Of a stretch of DNA of 64,000 bases, positions 60,729 to 64,000 are shown in pieces. The stretch is taken from NCBI RefSeq assembly GCF_030813005.1, contig NZ_JAUSTU010000015.1:1-64000 (forward strand). Direction: 5' to 3'. The notes below the pieces were generated by a model. The model searched no databases, had not been told where the DNA came from, and saw nothing but the letters and a program-made list of their open reading frames with translations. Each line of letters starts with the position of its first letter. Position 1 is the first letter of the stretch. A program made the translations under genes and the position numbers. The stretch comes from Robertmurraya andreesenii. GTDB taxonomy: Bacteria > Bacillota > Bacilli > Bacillales > Cytobacillaceae.

Positions 60729-62432
60729 CTACAAGGTAGGCAGTAATTCTTTTATCTTATCGAGTAAGTCATCCTTATGGATTTCAATCATTTCACCTGT
60801 TTTTCTTACCTTTAGTTCGACAATTCCTTCAGCAGCCTTCTTCCCAACAGTGATTCGTAGAGGTAGGCCTATTAAATCGGAATCGGCGAATTTGACCCCT
60901 GGGCGTTCTGCCCGATCATCGAATAATACTTCGAAACGATTGGCGTTAAACAGGGAGTATAATTCCTCCGCTAATGAAGCTTGGACTTCATCCTTTAAGT
61001 TAATCGCAATTAAGTGCAGCTCATATGGAGCGATATTTGCTGGCCACACAAGTCCTTTGTCATCGTTAAATTGCTCAGCAACTGAAGCCATTGTTCTTGA
61101 AACACCGATGCCATAGCAGCCCATAATCATTGGCTTTGCCTTGCCATTCTCATCAAGATAGGTTGCACCCATTGCTTCACTGTAACGGGTACCAAGCTTG
61201 AAGACGTGACCAACCTCAATGCCCTTGGCAAACAGAATTTTCCCTTTTCCATCAGGGGACGGATCTCCTTCTTGAATAAAGCGGAGATCGGCATAGCGAC
61301 TTACTTTGAAATCACGTTCCGCATTGACATTGATATAATGGTAGTTGTCCTCGTTCGCACCGCAAACACCATTGACAACATAACGGACAGCTTCATCCGC
61401 AACAATCTCGACATTCTCTACATTAATTGGTCCCAACGAACCAACTGGACAGCCGAGAATTTCCTTTGTGTCCTCTCCAGATGCAAGCTCCACTACACTG
61501 GCTTCAAAAAGATTTTTCAGCTTAATATCATTTACTTCATGGTCGCCACGAGCGAGTACTAATACATATTGCTCATCTACTTTGAAAAGGAGTGATTTAA
61601 TGCATTTTCTTGTCTCTACCTGAAGGAAGCTTGAAACCTCTTCAATCGTCTTCTGATTTTCCGTTAATACCTTTTCTAATTCCTTAGCCGGCTCGTTTTC
61701 TTTTTCATACGTATTGATCACTGGAGCCATTTCGATATTGGCCGCATAATTCGATGTATCAGAATAAGCAATTGTATCCTCGCCTACATCAGATAACACC
61801 ATAAACTCGTGGGTGTCTTTTCCACCCATTGCCCCAGAGTCGGCAATGACCGCACGGAAATCAAGGCCACAGCGTCTAAAAACATTGGAATAGGCTTGGA
61901 AAATTTGCTCGTACACTTGATCAAGGCTCTCGTGAGAAGAATGGAAGGAGTAAGCATCCTTCATAATGAATTCCCGTCCACGCAATAAGCCAAAGCGAGG
62001 ACGCTTCTCATCACGAAACTTCGTTTGAATTTGATAGAGCGTTAATGGCAATTTTTTATAGGATTTTACCTCATCCCTGACAAGGCTCGTAATCACCTCT
62101 TCATGGGTGGCACCAAGGGCAAACTCTCGTTCATGACGGTCCCTCATACGCATAAGCTCAGGTCCATATGTATACCAACGGCCAGATTCCTGCCACAGCT
62201 CTGCCTGTTGAAGGGCTGGCATCAATAGCTCGACCGCACCAGCTGCGTTCATTTCTTCCCGAACAATTTGCTCGACCTTTTGTAAAACCCTTGTTCCGAG
62301 TGGTAAATAGCTGTAAATCCCGCTTGCATTTTGTCTCATAAAGCCTGCGCGAAGCAATAATTGATGGCTCTTAATTTCTGCATCAGCTGGCACTTCACGT
62401 AGCGTTGGAATAAGCATCATACTTTGTTTCAT
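60729..62432 (-). CDS. proS: Prolyl-tRNA synthetase
   Basis: This 567-residue bacterial-type (with insertion domain) class II synthetase charges tRNA-Pro. Motif 1 lies in LLRAGFMRQNASGIYSYLPL, motif 2 in FRDEKRPRFGLLRGREFIMKD, and motif 3 in MGCYGIGVSRTMASVAEQ. The YbaK-like editing insertion (about 225-400, with ARGDHEVNDIKL and GPINVENVEIVADEAVR) removes mischarged alanine. It starts behind AAAGAGGTG. The upstream gap contains a terminator and repeat copy B; no T-box was seen. Confidence 0.97.
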   Translation of the reverse strand: MKQSMMLIPTLREVPADAEIKSHQLLLRAGFMRQNASGIYSYLPLGTRVLQKVEQIVREEMNAAGAVELLMPALQQAELWQESGRWYTYGPELMRMRDRHEREFALGATHEEVITSLVRDEVKSYKKLPLTLYQIQTKFRDEKRPRFGLLRGREFIMKDAYSFHSSHESLDQVYEQIFQAYSNVFRRCGLDFRAVIADSGAMGGKDTHEFMVLSDVGEDTIAYSDTSNYAANIEMAPVINTYEKENEPAKELEKVLTENQKTIEEVSSFLQVETRKCIKSLLFKVDEQYVLVLARGDHEVNDIKLKNLFEASVVELASGEDTKEILGCPVGSLGPINVENVEIVADEAVRYVVNGVCGANEDNYHYINVNAERDFKVSRYADLRFIQEGDPSPDGKGKILFAKGIEVGHVFKLGTRYSEAMGATYLDENGKAKPMIMGCYGIGVSRTMASVAEQFNDDKGLVWPANIAPYELHLIAINLKDEVQASLAEELYSLFNANRFEVLFDDRAERPGVKFADSDLIGLPLRITVGKKAAEGIVELKVRKTGEMIEIHKDDLLDKIKELLPTL

Positions 62433-62502
62433 ATACTAGCACCTCTTTAATCGCATCGATTATTTTTATCTGAAAGCTTGTTAACACTGGCTGTTGACTT
62501 TA

Positions 62503-62570
62503 GCCTTATACGTACGTGTGAACGGGTTTTACTCGGTACGAGTAACGTAGAGAATGCGTACGTATAAGGC
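62503..62570 (-). repeat. 68-nt structured palindromic repeat, copy B
   Basis: The outer arms 62503-62516 and 62557-62570 form a perfect 14-bp inverted repeat; the inner stem is TTACTCG (62529-62535) with CGAGTAA (62539-62545). It aligns without gaps to copy A read on the other strand. Six of the ten differences are paired changes that keep three base pairs. It lies between rasP and proS, 70 bp before the proS start. Confidence 0.85.
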
Positions 62571-62611
62571 GGTACATAAGATCAACAACTAGCTTTAACT
62601 CTACCTAGCTA

Positions 62612-62644
62612 AAAGATCACTGGCTACCTCGACTGAGATAGCCA
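62612..62644 (-). terminator. Terminator of rasP
   Basis: TGGCTATCTC and GAGGTAGCCA pair over ten positions (one G-U) with an AGTC loop on the minus strand; the tail GTGATCTTTT is a modest T-tract. It lies 20 bp after the rasP stop. Confidence 0.65.
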
Positions 62645-62663
62645 ATGTTATCAAGAGTATAAA

Positions 62664-63926
62664 TTATAGAAAGAACCTTTGGATATCGTTCCAGGTCACA
62701 ACAAGCATTAACAACATCAGGAGGGCGAAGCCGATAAAGTGAACCATCCCTTCCTTTTGTCTGTCAACAGGCTTTCCTCTTAAACCTTCGACGGCAAAGA
62801 ACATGAGCCGTCCTCCGTCAAGTGCAGGGATTGGTAAAAGATTCATGATCCCTAGGTTAATACTGAGCACACCAGCCCATTTCATTAAGTATAATATCCC
62901 TGATTTGGCCACGGTATCTGTTGAAACATAAATTCCTACCGGCCCGGACAGAGCATCAATGGAAAATTGGCCTGTGATCAGCTTTCCTAGCATCGAGAAG
63001 ATTTCTTTTGTCCAAACATACACGTCTTTGGCACCATATACTACCGCTTTTAGAGGAGCTTTTTCCATCGGATTGTATACTCCAATAATTCCTATTGTTT
63101 CTCCATCTTCTTGCTTTTGCTTCTTCGGTGTAACCGGAATGGTCATCTCCTTGCCGTCTCGTTCAAGCAGGAAATCCAATTGTTTCTCCGGATTTTTTTG
63201 AATAACCTCGACAACATCTTTCCAGCTTGAAATCTCTGCACCATTAATAGAATGAACAATATCGCCTTCCTGAAGACCAGCAGCAAGTGCCGCACCATCA
63301 GGAGTAAGCTTTCCAAGCATTGGTTCATTTGTCGGGATCCCTTGAATGAGGGCAATTATCACAAAAACGACAAAGGCGAGCACAAAATTCATCATCGGGC
63401 CGGCAAAAATAGCCATTGTCCTTTGTCCAAGTGTTTTCGATGCAAATTGGCGATCATATGGGGCAATAAGCGTCTCCGCCCCATTCTCGATTAACCTGGC
63501 TTGACGGCTTATCTTAAATGTCTTGAGCGTGTCATCGTCTCCCTCTTCATAGCCTTTAATGACAAGCTCGTGCTCAAGATCGCAAGCTTCGACTTCAATA
63601 ATCCTGAGGTCTGGATATTTTTCTTTGTTACTAAGAATAATCTTATTTACTTCTTCCTTCACATCAAACAACAACCCCACTCGATATCCAGGCTTGATTT
63701 CAATCATTTCCGGATCATCGCCAGCCATGCGAACATAACCGCCTATTGGCAATAGTCTTATCGTATACAAAGTCTCATTCTTGGTAAAAGAAAATACCTT
63801 CGGGCCCATTCCAATTGCGAATTCTCGACAAAGGATTCCTGCCCTTTTCGCAAAAATTAAATGTCCTAATTCATGAAAAAATACTAACGCCCCGAAAATA
63901 ATGATAAAGGCAATCACTGTACTCAA
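62664..63926 (-). CDS. rasP: Site-2 intramembrane metalloprotease RasP
   Basis: This 420-residue zinc protease cuts membrane-embedded substrates such as anti-sigma factor RsiW and cleaved signal peptides. The zinc motif HELGH is at residues 18-22 in the first membrane helix; one PDZ domain (about 195-280; GLQEGDIVHSINGAEISSW) follows. The third ligand lies in NLLPIPALDGGRLMF, and the last helix ends NDIQRFFL. TTG at 63926 stands after AAAGGTGG and gives the family N-terminus; a start 14 codons earlier is less likely. It is normally preceded by dxr, which must lie outside the window. Confidence 0.95.
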   Translation of the reverse strand: MSTVIAFIIIFGALVFFHELGHLIFAKRAGILCREFAIGMGPKVFSFTKNETLYTIRLLPIGGYVRMAGDDPEMIEIKPGYRVGLLFDVKEEVNKIILSNKEKYPDLRIIEVEACDLEHELVIKGYEEGDDDTLKTFKISRQARLIENGAETLIAPYDRQFASKTLGQRTMAIFAGPMMNFVLAFVVFVIIALIQGIPTNEPMLGKLTPDGAALAAGLQEGDIVHSINGAEISSWKDVVEVIQKNPEKQLDFLLERDGKEMTIPVTPKKQKQEDGETIGIIGVYNPMEKAPLKAVVYGAKDVYVWTKEIFSMLGKLITGQFSIDALSGPVGIYVSTDTVAKSGILYLMKWAGVLSINLGIMNLLPIPALDGGRLMFFAVEGLRGKPVDRQKEGMVHFIGFALLMLLMLVVTWNDIQRFFL

Positions 63927-64000
63927 AATAAAACCACCTTTTATTTTGGCTGTTTTTCTAATTAACATGCTTTTTTAATTATCATGCTTCTGTCCCATTG
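63927..64000. other. Upstream edge of rasP
   Basis: This is a short segment holding the rasP ribosome site (AAAGGTGG) and two direct copies of AAGCATG on the minus strand. The end of the preceding gene cannot be identified from what is visible. Confidence 0.3.

Noticed and set aside
62433..62663. T-box or other riboswitch before proS
   Set aside because: The structured part is the 68-nt repeat shared with the polC-rimP gap, and the rest is the rasP terminator; no T-box consensus is present.

Overview
This 64 kb window is chromosomal DNA from an endospore-forming member of the Bacillaceae (Bacillus sensu lato). It carries cotE, spoVS, spoIIIE, dpaAB and ricA, uses strong GGAGG-type ribosome binding sites with some TTG and GTG starts, and follows the gene order of the polC to mutL segment of Bacillus chromosomes. 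The presence of korAB instead of tdh-kbl beside miaB and a group I intron in recA recall the B. cereus group, but I cannot name a species. Nearly every gene is on the minus strand. The one clear exception is mreBH at the left edge.

Reading in the direction of transcription (right to left): rasP and proS; polC; the rimP-nusA-ylxR-ylxQ-infB-rbfA-truB-ribF-rpsO-pnp translation and RNA block (ylxP is missing from its usual place); ylxY, mlpA and ymxH; dpaA-dpaB for dipicolinate synthesis, followed by asd-dapG-dapA, which supply its precursor and the diaminopimelate for the wall; rnjB; tepA-ylzJ; spoIIIE; a GntR regulator (ymfC) heading a nucleoside-type BMP/ABC importer (nupNOPQ-like); ymfF-ymfH-ymfI-ymfJ-ymfK-rodZ-pgsA-cinA-recA; rny, ymdB, spoVS; korA-korB; miaB-ricA; cotE; mutS-mutL. 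The left end (1 to about 3000) is less conserved: mreBH on the plus strand, a Gly/His/Tyr-rich small protein resembling a spore coat component, and two uncharacterised membrane proteins.

The most notable finding is that recA is interrupted by a 342-nt ORF-less group I intron. Its internal guide sequence pairs with both exons, which fixes both splice sites and restores a 346-residue RecA. Second, a 68-nt structured palindromic element occurs twice, in opposite orientation, flanking the proS-polC segment. The copies differ at 10 positions, and six of these differences form three compensated base pairs, suggesting selection on structure.

Regulatory signals read directly from the sequence include a LexA box at recA, a SigH promoter at spoVS, two near-identical SigK-type promoters at cotE plus one at dpaA, a perfect palindrome at the GntR gene, a cre-like site at korA, and a C5 motif suggestive of SigI at mreBH. 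Many factor-independent terminators mark transcription unit ends. I see no rRNA, tRNA, CRISPR array, prophage or insertion sequence.
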